Shown here in pieces: positions 8,910 through 16,747 of a stretch of DNA of 64,000 bases. This DNA is from an uncultured Bacteroidales bacterium (lineage in GTDB: Bacteria > Bacteroidota > Bacteroidia > Bacteroidales > UBA932), in the NCBI GenBank assembly GCA_944326245.1, contig CALVDF010000001.1:124001-188000 (forward strand). The letters run 5' to 3'. Numbering within the stretch: position 1 is the stretch's first letter; each line of letters opens with the position of its first letter. Made by a program: the position numbers and the translations under genes. Below the pieces are notes generated by a model. It searched no databases and was not told where the DNA came from. It saw only the letters and a program-made list of their open reading frames with translations.

Positions 8910-9725
8910 TTATTCCAAGTCGAATCCATCCGCATCCATCCATGCCGGGAACTTAGTCCTGAAACGGCGAAGATCCTCCAGTGCCAGAGTGGCCCTCAGG
9001 AATCCCCCTCCGGTCCCTGTGGCATCGTCCCTGATGAAATCCCCTGCATTGCGTCCCTTGAAATCCACTATCTCCGATCCGCCGCAGTAGGCATTTTCCG
9101 GACTTTCCCCTACCCTGTTGCAGAATATTGCCCACGCCTGGTTCTCTACAGCCCTGGCATGGACAAGAATCGATGCCGCTGCCATGCGTGAGGAAGGCCA
9201 GGAAGCCACATTCAACAATACATCATAGTCATTTTCTGCCGTCCGCCTGCTCCATACGGGGAAACGCAGGTCATAGCATACATTCAGCGCAATCCGCCAT
9301 CCCAGGTACGAAACAGTCTTGCGGACCTGACCTGCCTTGAACACCTCGTCTTCCCCGCTCATGCGGAAAAGATGGCGCTTGTCGTAATGCTCGGTTGCGC
9401 CGTCAGGACATACGAAATACATGCGGTTGTATACCTGTCCGCCGACAGCCACAGGTCCCGATCCCGCCAGAGCCACGCCGGCTGAAGCCGCCAGATATTT
9501 CATCCACCTCAGCGTAGGGCCGTTTTCCGGTTCCGCCACTGAAGCATCCGCCGAAAAGCCCGTGGCGAAAAATTCCGGCAGCGCAACAATGTCCGGATAG
9601 ACTTTTGCCTTGCATTGCTCCAGATATCCGCGGATGAAAGCATCCAGACGACGGCGGTTCTCCTCAGGAGCCTTCCACTCCACACCGCACTGGCAAACTG
9701 CAATATTCAATGTCTCCTTTGTCAT
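8910..9725 (-). CDS. Carbon-nitrogen hydrolase, omega-amidase (YafV/Nit2-like)
   Basis: A 271-residue nitrilase-superfamily enzyme. The Glu-Lys-Cys catalytic triad is visible: Glu51 in ALPEFFATGFS, Lys116 in YDKRHLF and Cys150 in NVCYDLRFP. The RHLF and YDLRFPVW context matches the omega-amidase branch, which hydrolyses 2-oxoglutaramate or 2-oxosuccinamate and so repairs transamination side products. The start codon overlaps the stop codon of the upstream transporter (ATGA), so the pair is translationally coupled. Confidence 0.88.
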   Translation of the reverse strand: MTKETLNIAVCQCGVEWKAPEENRRRLDAFIRGYLEQCKAKVYPDIVALPEFFATGFSADASVAEPENGPTLRWMKYLAASAGVALAGSGPVAVGGQVYNRMYFVCPDGATEHYDKRHLFRMSGEDEVFKAGQVRKTVSYLGWRIALNVCYDLRFPVWSRRTAENDYDVLLNVASWPSSRMAAASILVHARAVENQAWAIFCNRVGESPENAYCGGSEIVDFKGRNAGDFIRDDATGTGGGFLRATLALEDLRRFRTKFPAWMDADGFDLE

Positions 9726-10897
9726 CTTACCGCCGATTTTCTGAATATCCGGTCAACCACCATCGCTATGGCCCCGTCACCTGTAACGTTGCATGCAGTC
9801 CCGAAACTGTCCATCGCTATGTAAAGAGCTATCATAAGTCCCTGCATGTCCTCGTCAAACCCCAGAATGGAACCGATAATGCCTATCGATGCCATGATTG
9901 CCCCTCCCGGGACTCCAGGGGCCGCTACCATCGCTATGCCCAGCATGAATATGAATTCCGAATACAGCCCCAGTTCGACAGGCATGCCTGACATGAAAGC
10001 TATGGCTACGGCACATGCAACTATCTTGAGGGTACTTCCTGAAAGATGGATAGTTCCGCAGAGGGGTATCACGAAATCGGCGACTTCAGCCCTCACCCCG
10101 TTCTTTTTGGCCTGTGCAAGAGTTACCGGAATCGTCGCAGCCGAAGACTGGGTCCCGAGAGCCGTGATATATGCCGGAAGCATATTGCGCAGACAGCGCA
10201 TCGGGTTCTTGCCGGCGACTGCACCGGCTATGCAGAACTGCAGCAGAAGCAGGGCCACATGCAGCACGAATATCACGACAATAACTTTTACAAACAGCCC
10301 GACAATCATCATGACTGTCCCTTCCGCCCCCATTTTCAGGAAAATGCCGAAAATATACAAGGGCAGCAGAGGTATGATGACCCTGCGTATAACAAGCATT
10401 ATGACCTCACGGAATTCGCACAGCATGGAACGGAACACGTTGCCCCGGACAGATGCCAGGGCCAGTCCCAAGACAAAAGACAGTATCAGGGCAGACATGA
10501 CCCCGAAAACGGGGGGCATGCTTATTTCGAAATAAGATTCGAGACCTATGGACTCTGCAAGAGCCTCATGGGCAGTGAATGAACCCCGCTCCAGAATATA
10601 CGGGTAGGTCAGATTGCATACGGCATACGAAAAATACCCTGCCAGCACCGTAGATCCATATGCAAACAGTGCCGTAACTCCCAGCATCTTCCCTGCACCC
10701 CGTCCCAGTTCCGCGATGCCTGGGGCCACGAGGCCCAGGATCAGCAGGGGTATGATGAAGTTGAGAAAATTGCCGAACAGCGAATTGAAAGTAATGAACA
10801 GGCGCGTAATGGACTCCGGGAAGAAATACGAACAGCCTATACCCAGCAGGATGGCTATCACAATCTTCAGCAGAAGCGACATCTTTATCGGTTTCAT
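9722..10897 (-). CDS. Dicarboxylate/amino acid:cation symporter (DAACS family)
   Basis: A membrane transporter of about 391 residues related to GltP/SstT, which bring in glutamate, aspartate, serine or C4-dicarboxylates with Na+ or H+. The serine-rich re-entrant loop TQSSAATIPVT and the substrate-binding TM8 motif GTACNVTGDG are both present, with about eight hydrophobic segments. The start at 10897 is preferred: the 14 extra residues of the longer frame overlap the probable promoter region and are hydrophilic. It heads a minus-strand run with the omega-amidase and the 5'-nucleotidase. Exact substrate unknown. Confidence 0.85.
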   Translation of the reverse strand: MKPIKMSLLLKIVIAILLGIGCSYFFPESITRLFITFNSLFGNFLNFIIPLLILGLVAPGIAELGRGAGKMLGVTALFAYGSTVLAGYFSYAVCNLTYPYILERGSFTAHEALAESIGLESYFEISMPPVFGVMSALILSFVLGLALASVRGNVFRSMLCEFREVIMLVIRRVIIPLLPLYIFGIFLKMGAEGTVMMIVGLFVKVIVVIFVLHVALLLLQFCIAGAVAGKNPMRCLRNMLPAYITALGTQSSAATIPVTLAQAKKNGVRAEVADFVIPLCGTIHLSGSTLKIVACAVAIAFMSGMPVELGLYSEFIFMLGIAMVAAPGVPGGAIMASIGIIGSILGFDEDMQGLMIALYIAMDSFGTACNVTGDGAIAMVVDRIFRKSAVR

Positions 10898-10921
10898 ATT
10901 ATTCAACAGGTATTCTGGAAA

Positions 10922-10955
10922 TTTGGCCGAAGATAGCAATATTTTTCTACCTTTG
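10922..10955 (+). promoter_or_regulatory. Promoter of the GT2-pyrC operon
   Basis: A -33 element TTTG (10922-10925) and a -7 box TACCTTTG (10948-10955) are separated by 22 bp, a good match to the Bacteroidota vegetative promoter. The GT2 start codon is 23 bp downstream of the box. Confidence 0.75.
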
Positions 10956-10978
10956 TATGAGTGTAATCAAAATGTGAT

Positions 10979-11713
10979 ATGGAAGACCGCAAGATAGTAA
11001 TAATACCTACCTACAACGAAAAGGAGAACATTGAAAAGATGATCCGCAAAGTCCGCTCGCTCAATGGGGACTTTCACATCCTGGTAGTGGATGACGGCTC
11101 TCCCGACGGCACCGGGGCCATTGTAAAAGGCCTGCAGACAGAATTCCCCGAAGCCCTGTTCATACTGGAACGCTCGGGCAAACAGGGACTGGGAACAGCC
11201 TACAAAGCCGGATTCCGATGGTGTCTCGATCGCGGATACGACTACATCTTCGAGATGGACGCCGACTTCTCGCACAATCCGGACGATCTCATACGGCTTT
11301 ACAACGCATGCGCAGGGAACAAGGCCGACATGTCCATAGGCTCCCGCTATGTCAAGGGCATAGCTGTACGTGACTGGCCCCTTAGCCGTATTCTGATATC
11401 CTACGGAGCCTCCTTCTACGTAAGGACGGTACTCGGGATGAAAGTCTACGATTCGACCGCAGGTTTCGTATGCTACAGCAGCAAGGTTCTCCGTACCATC
11501 GACCTGGACAGGGTACAGATGAAAGGCTACGGCTTCCAGATAGAGATGAAATACAACGCATGGAAGCTAGGGTTCCGCATAAAGGAAGTCCCGATAATAT
11601 TCACTGACCGCAAGGAAGGGAAGTCCAAGATGAGCAGCTCCATATTCGGAGAAGCCTTCCGCGGAGTCATAGCCCTGCGGTTCAGAAAGATAATGCCAAA
11701 CAAGGAAAACTGA
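10979..11713 (+). CDS. Polyprenol monophosphomannose synthase-like glycosyltransferase (GT2)
   Basis: A 244-residue family-2 glycosyltransferase closest in form to dolichol-phosphate mannosyltransferase (DPM1), which loads mannose from GDP-mannose onto a lipid carrier. Motifs: PTYNEKENI near the start, VVDDGSPDGT, KQGLGTAYKAGF and the metal-binding EMDADFSHNPDD. There are no C-terminal membrane segments, as in the soluble DPM1 type. The stop codon overlaps the ATG of pyrC, an arrangement common in Bacteroidales. Confidence 0.88.
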   Translation: MEDRKIVIIPTYNEKENIEKMIRKVRSLNGDFHILVVDDGSPDGTGAIVKGLQTEFPEALFILERSGKQGLGTAYKAGFRWCLDRGYDYIFEMDADFSHNPDDLIRLYNACAGNKADMSIGSRYVKGIAVRDWPLSRILISYGASFYVRTVLGMKVYDSTAGFVCYSSKVLRTIDLDRVQMKGYGFQIEMKYNAWKLGFRIKEVPIIFTDRKEGKSKMSSSIFGEAFRGVIALRFRKIMPNKEN

Positions 11714-13089
11714 TGGACACTGCACGGACAACCCTGATAAAGGATATCACCATAGTCAATGAAGGCTGCCGCCAGGAAGGCAGCGTGCTGATCGAAAACG
11801 GAAAGATCTCCGGTATCATGCTGCTCTCCTGTCCGGAGTACGCAGAAAAAGTCAGGCAGGCGGCAGACAAGGCAGATGAAATACTCGACGGCTATTCCGG
11901 AGCAATGCTTCTGCCAGGAGTCATCGACGACCAGGTACATTTCAGGGAGCCCGGAGCCACGGCAAAGGGTTGCATAGCATCAGAAAGCGCAGCCGCCGTA
12001 CTCGGAGGCACGACTTCGTTCATGGACATGCCCAACAACAACCCGCCAGCAACCACCATAACGGCACTTGAGGACAAATACTCCATAGCCGAAACGGACT
12101 CATGGGCCAACTATTCATTCTACCTGGGAGCAACAAACACAAACATAGAGGAACTGCGGAATGCGGACCCTTCAAGAATATGCGGCATTAAGGTATTCAT
12201 GGGCTCGTCCACCGGAAATATGCTTGTGGATTCGCAGACCGCACTCGATGACATTTTCTCCCTTGAAGGATGGCTCATTGCCACCCACTGCGAGGATGAA
12301 TCCACGATAAGGGACAATCTTGCCGCTGCCAAATCACACTACGGCGACAGCTCCATCCCTTTCAGCGCCCATCCGCTAATACGCAGCCGCGAAGCATGCG
12401 TCCTGTCATCATCCAGGGCCATAAGGATGGCCGCTGCACATGGAACACGGCTGCACATACTGCATGTCAGCACGGCAGACGAACTGGAGATGATTGCCGA
12501 AGCACGCAGAAAATATCCAGGCATAAGTTCGGAAGTATGCGTCCACTACATGTGGTTCGACGACAGGGACTATGACGGATACGGCCCTCTCATCAAGTGC
12601 AATCCGGCAATCAAGACTGCAGCCGACAGGGAAGCGGTCACGGCAGCCGTGCGGGAAGGCCGGGTACAGGCTGTCGCGACAGACCATGCCCCCCACCTGT
12701 TTTCCGAGAAGATGCAGGACTACCTTCATGCTCCTTCAGGCCTTCCGACAGTCCAGCATTCGCTGACCATGATGCTTCAGCTGGCCGAACGCGGATGCTT
12801 CACCTTCGAGCAGGCAGTAAGGATGATGTCCCACTCTCCCGCCGACACTTTCCGTACCGACCGCCGCGGCTACATACGCGAAGGCTACTGGGCCGACCTG
12901 GTCATAGTACGCCGCCGCCAGTGGACCGTCTCCAAAGAAAACATAGCATACCGCTGCGGATGGTCTCCCCTCGAAGGGCAGACATTCGACTGGGCGGTCA
13001 CAGACACCTTCGTCAACGGAGCCCATACAGTCAGGGACGGGAAACTGACACAGGAACGCAATCCTTCCAGACTGATGTTCAGGCCTTGA
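11713..13089 (+). CDS. pyrC: Dihydroorotase
   Basis: A 458-residue amidohydrolase that closes carbamoyl-aspartate to dihydroorotate in pyrimidine synthesis. Signatures are PGVIDDQVHFREPG (residues 68-81), DMPNNNPP, GIKVFMGSSTGNML with the Lys that is usually carboxylated, ATHCEDE, HILHVS and the late TDHAPH motif. The first metal-ligand motif reads QVH (74-76) where most type I enzymes have HVH; Bacteroides homologues share this Gln, so it is probably a lineage feature and not damage. Start: the ATG overlaps the GT2 stop (TGATG). pyrF is elsewhere in the window (33.9 kb). Confidence 0.93.
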   Translation: MDTARTTLIKDITIVNEGCRQEGSVLIENGKISGIMLLSCPEYAEKVRQAADKADEILDGYSGAMLLPGVIDDQVHFREPGATAKGCIASESAAAVLGGTTSFMDMPNNNPPATTITALEDKYSIAETDSWANYSFYLGATNTNIEELRNADPSRICGIKVFMGSSTGNMLVDSQTALDDIFSLEGWLIATHCEDESTIRDNLAAAKSHYGDSSIPFSAHPLIRSREACVLSSSRAIRMAAAHGTRLHILHVSTADELEMIAEARRKYPGISSEVCVHYMWFDDRDYDGYGPLIKCNPAIKTAADREAVTAAVREGRVQAVATDHAPHLFSEKMQDYLHAPSGLPTVQHSLTMMLQLAERGCFTFEQAVRMMSHSPADTFRTDRRGYIREGYWADLVIVRRRQWTVSKENIAYRCGWSPLEGQTFDWAVTDTFVNGAHTVRDGKLTQERNPSRLMFRP

Positions 13090-13095
13090 CCACGA

Positions 13096-14184
13096 CTACA
13101 ATCCGAACAGATAGAATACAGAACCGACAACTATTGCAAAAACCGCATTGATAACCTTGGCCACCGCAAAACTGCGGGTACTGGAAGCCAGCAACGGCAA
13201 AGAAGTGTGCCCGTCCTGTGACATGGAACTTGTAAGCAATACGGAAAACGGCACATAGCCGCCGGCAAAAAGCGATATGAATACCATGTGCGGTCCCGAT
13301 TCCGGGATCATGCCCACCACTGCCGCCAATACCAGCAGATAGTAAGTATTGTCCCTCAACCAGTCTCCTACATTGACGAAATGCATTCCGACCGTAATTA
13401 CAGCCAATGCTCCCGCTGTCCACAGAAAAGTCTTCAGAGCATGCTTTAGGACTACATGATGCCACAGATGCTCCCTCACAAAATGTTCGGAAGAAGCAGC
13501 TACCAGGAGTGCCACAAATAGGCTGAGAAGGGCAAACAATATCATCATCCACCTCTCACTCAAAAAGTTGAAAGGCACATGGGATTCCTCCCCTACCTCA
13601 TTTCCTACATGTTCGTGCTCCGCAAATCCCGAAAACACCGCCACGGCGAACAGCAGTATGCCGGCTATAAGAACTATCCTTTCCCAACCTGCCGAACGCA
13701 TACCCTTATAAGAAGAGAGCCTGAATATCTTCGGGAATGTACCTTCTCCGGCCCCATGAACTTCAAAACCTGGGCTGCAACTTACTTTGAGAGGATGTTT
13801 CCTGAAAATAAAATCGGTAAACAGACCGCATGCCATGCCCAATACGAAAAGTACCGCAAACAGTATGACGGCCTGCCTTGGAATCATTGCCAGCATGACA
13901 AACGACTCGTCCCCTGACGATGAAATCATGGCTGCTACCAGGGCCCCCAGGCTTATGATCCCGTGCGAATACAGGGATACGGCGGCAAAACCGCCGATAC
14001 AGCCCGGAATCAGCCCCAATACGGAACCTGCCAGAATCTGACGGAACGGGGAGTCCTGAAGACGTCCGAACCATCGTCCTGCCGACGCTACGTTGACATA
14101 CTCGATCATGATCATCATCACCATCACCAGTGAGGTGATGAGCCATGCATTGACGGTTACGTCCTTTAAAATATGCCAGAACAT
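13096..14184 (-). CDS. Putative 10-TM metal exporter (ArsP_2/manganese transporter-like)
   Basis: A 362-residue integral membrane protein with about ten hydrophobic segments. It has two related halves, each with a Gly/Pro-rich motif: GLIPGCIGGFAAVSLYSHG in the first and GMIPESGPHMVFISLFAGG in the second, the latter followed by SSMSQDGHTSLPLLA. This internal duplication and the SQDGH motif match the putative heavy-metal exporter family (PF11449), annotated as manganese or arsenic transporters without firm proof. A His-rich loop (HEHVGNEV..., EHLWHHVVLKH) could bind metal. It lies 3 bp after meaB, so it is in the same operon. Confidence 0.8.
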   Translation of the reverse strand: MFWHILKDVTVNAWLITSLVMVMMIMIEYVNVASAGRWFGRLQDSPFRQILAGSVLGLIPGCIGGFAAVSLYSHGIISLGALVAAMISSSGDESFVMLAMIPRQAVILFAVLFVLGMACGLFTDFIFRKHPLKVSCSPGFEVHGAGEGTFPKIFRLSSYKGMRSAGWERIVLIAGILLFAVAVFSGFAEHEHVGNEVGEESHVPFNFLSERWMMILFALLSLFVALLVAASSEHFVREHLWHHVVLKHALKTFLWTAGALAVITVGMHFVNVGDWLRDNTYYLLVLAAVVGMIPESGPHMVFISLFAGGYVPFSVLLTSSMSQDGHTSLPLLASSTRSFAVAKVINAVFAIVVGSVFYLFGL

Positions 14185-14187
14185 CGG

Positions 14188-15309
14188 CTACCTGCGGTAT
14201 ATTTTGAGCAGCTCACCCGCAGCTGAAAAGGAATCTATCTTTCCGTCGAGAACAGCCTTTTCATAATCCGGCAAAGCTGCCGCCACGGCAGGATCCTCAT
14301 AGAACATATCGTGGAGCGAATTGTTTATCGTTTCGTACATCCAGTAACGGTCCTGTTCCAGACGGCGTTTCCAATAATATCCGTTGCCCTTGACCAGTTT
14401 GAAATATTTCTCCATCATGGCCCAGATATCTTCCAGTCCCGTCTTCTCCACCGAAGATGCTGTCAGAGCCGTAGGTGACCATCCGGACTCGGTAGGGGGA
14501 AACAGATGGAGGGCATTGGAATAAAGGGCGCGCGCCATATTGGCCTTGTCCACATTGTTCCCGTCTGCCTTGTTCACGGTAATAAGATCGGACATTTCCA
14601 TGACACCCCTCTTGATACCCTGCAGATCATCTCCTGCACCTGAAATCAGTATGAGAAGGAAAAAGTCGCTCATGGAATGAACGGCCGTTTCCGACTGGCC
14701 GACACCTACTGTCTCTATGAATACGACGTCATATCCGGCGGCCTCGCAAAGAAGTATCGTCTCACGTGTCTTGCGCGCCACTCCTCCAAGGGAACCTGCG
14801 GATGGACTGGGACGTATGAACGCCTTGGGATTGTTGCAGAGAGTCTCCATTCTGGTCTTGTCTCCCAGAATGCTACCTTTGGTCTTCTCACTGCTTGGAT
14901 CTATGGCAAGTACCGCCAGGCGATGCCCCTTATCCGTAACCAGATTTCCGAAAGACTCTATGAATGTACTTTTACCGGCACCTGGAACACCAGTAATGCC
15001 GATACGCATGGATTCCTTGCGTTTCAAATGTTCCAGACAGCGTACTATCAGCTCGTGGGCCATATCCCTGTGCTCCGGGAGCGAACTTTCCACCAGGGTT
15101 ATCGCCTGGCTCAGGATTATTGTATTGCCCTCAAGGATACCCTTCATATAGTCGTCCACTGTCATTTTTGCACGTTTGTGCCTGACTATGCTGTTCAGAT
15201 AGGGATTCACGATGGGCGGCTGCTCCACCCCGTCATTCATGACCAGTGCCGAATCATCATGACGGTACTCGTCGAAAAAGTCTCCCTGCCTGTCTGATTT
15301 ATTGCTCAT
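14188..15309 (-). CDS. meaB: Methylmalonyl-CoA mutase-associated GTPase MeaB (ArgK family)
   Basis: A 373-residue G3E-type P-loop GTPase that protects and reactivates adenosylcobalamin-dependent methylmalonyl-CoA mutase. The Walker A motif GVPGAGKST is at about 107-115, with DPSSEKTKGSILGDKTRM, ETVGVGQSE and NKADG following as in MeaB. The C-terminal helix-rich arm for dimerisation is present. The mutase genes themselves are not in the window. It sits between the DUF1573 gene (8 bp away) and the metal exporter-like gene (3 bp). Confidence 0.92.
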   Translation of the reverse strand: MSNKSDRQGDFFDEYRHDDSALVMNDGVEQPPIVNPYLNSIVRHKRAKMTVDDYMKGILEGNTIILSQAITLVESSLPEHRDMAHELIVRCLEHLKRKESMRIGITGVPGAGKSTFIESFGNLVTDKGHRLAVLAIDPSSEKTKGSILGDKTRMETLCNNPKAFIRPSPSAGSLGGVARKTRETILLCEAAGYDVVFIETVGVGQSETAVHSMSDFFLLILISGAGDDLQGIKRGVMEMSDLITVNKADGNNVDKANMARALYSNALHLFPPTESGWSPTALTASSVEKTGLEDIWAMMEKYFKLVKGNGYYWKRRLEQDRYWMYETINNSLHDMFYEDPAVAAALPDYEKAVLDGKIDSFSAAGELLKIYRR

Positions 15310-15317
15310 ATCAGTAT

Positions 15318-16421
15318 TTATTTTACGGTATAGATTATGAAAAGATTGATTATAGGTCTTGTCGGAGAATTGGTTATAAGCGTGACAATATTCAGAACCT
15401 CTCCGCTCTGCCCCTTCGTGTCCACACTGACCCTGAGCGTACCCTTTTCCCCGAAAGGGACAGGCTCCGGGAGTTTCATTGTGACTCCTCCTTCACTGGC
15501 GTCTGCCTTATAGATCCGGAATGCATCCTTGCCGATATTCTTGACAACGAATTCCCCTTCCAGCACGGTACCCTCCTCGACAGCGCCCAGTTCAAGGGAA
15601 GAGGTTTCAAACTGAGGAAGAGCACCTGCCCGTTTTTCGCTTTCGGTAAGGGACGAGAAATTTTCCTTGATCAGAGCCTCCACTGTCATGACTTCAGGAT
15701 ATTTTACCCCATCCACCACAGCTGAGAAGGTAAACGGAGTCTTGCCCCATTGTTCCCCGTCAGTATATCTGGTATCAATCACGCATGCAAGTCTTACCTT
15801 GGAACGTGCCGGAACCGTAGTGCCGGCCATCGACACTGTCAGCCCTGGAGTCATGTCGGTAAACCTGACATTGACAGCACGGCCGGAAGTATTTGCCATT
15901 TCCACTTCAATACTTCTGGAAAGTCCCTGTTCTATCTGTCCCATGGATACGGATGCCTCTCTGAATCCAATAGGACCGCTGGACACAGGAAAGAGCTCTT
16001 TGAGACTCCTCGGTTTGTCATGAGCGACACCCCTTACCTTGAGAATCACAGGTTTGGTAAGACCGGACACATATACAGTCACAGACTTGCTGAAAGGATA
16101 CGGTCCCTGGTCGTTCGTAAACTCCACACTGACAGTCCCGGTCTCTCCAGGCATTATCGGGGCCTCCGTCCATCTTGGTTCGGTACAGCCGCATGATGTA
16201 ATGACACGGTGTATCACGACTGGCTTGTCACTTATGTTTTTCATGGTGAATTCACACGACTGCGGTCCGTCCGATATAAGGATATCGCCAAAATCATGAA
16301 CAATCTTGTCAAAAGACACTGTCTGCTCGAAAACATTCTGAGCGACAGCCCGCCCAGCACCGGCAATAAGGAGGCATAGGGGCGCAACGATACTGACTAT
16401 CAAGCGGTTAATCATATTCAA
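15318..16421 (-). CDS. Secreted DUF1573 protein
   Basis: A 367-residue exported protein with a signal peptide (INRLIVSIVAPLCLLIAGAGRAVAQ). The first mature domain contains HDFGDI, NISDKPVVIHRVITSCGCTEPRW and MPGETGTVSVEF, the hallmark of DUF1573, an immunoglobulin-like envelope domain abundant in Bacteroidota. Further Ig-like segments follow, with a second ...LELGAVEEGTVLEGEFVVKNIG repeat near the C terminus. ATG codons at 16421 and 16415 are both possible starts. It is the first gene of the unit with meaB and the exporter-like gene. Function unknown. Confidence 0.85.
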   Translation of the reverse strand: MNMINRLIVSIVAPLCLLIAGAGRAVAQNVFEQTVSFDKIVHDFGDILISDGPQSCEFTMKNISDKPVVIHRVITSCGCTEPRWTEAPIMPGETGTVSVEFTNDQGPYPFSKSVTVYVSGLTKPVILKVRGVAHDKPRSLKELFPVSSGPIGFREASVSMGQIEQGLSRSIEVEMANTSGRAVNVRFTDMTPGLTVSMAGTTVPARSKVRLACVIDTRYTDGEQWGKTPFTFSAVVDGVKYPEVMTVEALIKENFSSLTESEKRAGALPQFETSSLELGAVEEGTVLEGEFVVKNIGKDAFRIYKADASEGGVTMKLPEPVPFGEKGTLRVSVDTKGQSGEVLNIVTLITNSPTRPIINLFIIYTVK

Positions 16422-16446
16422 ACTACATATTTGACGTTTTGTAGTG

Positions 16447-16454
16447 CAAAGATA
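16447..16454 (-). promoter_or_regulatory. -7 box for the DUF1573-meaB unit
   Basis: The minus strand reads TATCTTTG (exact TAnnTTTG) 26 bp upstream of the DUF1573 gene start. No clear -33 TTTG was found at 19-22 bp. Confidence 0.6.
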
Positions 16455-16475
16455 ATCTTTTCAGAAAAATTTGAC

Positions 16476-16483
16476 TATATTTG
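16476..16483 (+). promoter_or_regulatory. -7 box for the ferredoxin gene
   Basis: TATATTTG is an exact match, 35 bp upstream of the ferredoxin ATG. It diverges from the DUF1573 promoter 22 bp away. Confidence 0.65.
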
Positions 16484-16517
16484 CCAAATATTTTAACAAT
16501 ACAACTACATTATTTTT

Positions 16518-16688
16518 ATGGCACACAAAATTGATCCTGATGCATGCGTAGCATGCGGCTCCTGCATCGACGAATGCCCTGTTGGAGCTATCTCCGCCGG
16601 AGATGTTTATACGATTGATCCTGACACATGCGCCGACTGCGGTTCATGTGTAGACGCTTGTCCTAACGGAGCTATCTCACCGGCATAA
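16518..16688 (+). CDS. Small 2[4Fe-4S] ferredoxin
   Basis: A 56-residue protein read from the ATG at 16518 to TAA at 16686. It consists of two clostridial-type cluster motifs, CVACGSCIDECP and CADCGSCVDACP, each followed by xGAIS, and nothing else. This is the classical low-potential electron carrier, a likely partner of enzymes such as the Vor oxidoreductase at the window start. It is monocistronic, with its own -7 box upstream and a strong terminator downstream. Confidence 0.96.
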   Translation: MAHKIDPDACVACGSCIDECPVGAISAGDVYTIDPDTCADCGSCVDACPNGAISPA

Positions 16689-16710
16689 TCTCACTGAAAC
16701 ACAATAAAAA

Positions 16711-16742
16711 AAATCCGGCAGATTCGAAAATCTGCCGGATTT
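16711..16742. terminator. Bidirectional terminator between ferredoxin and rho
   Basis: A perfect 14-bp stem (16711-16724 with 16729-16742) with loop CGAA is bounded by an A-run on the left and a T-run on the right, so it can stop both the ferredoxin transcript and the convergent rho transcript. Confidence 0.92.
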
Positions 16743-16747
16743 TTCAT

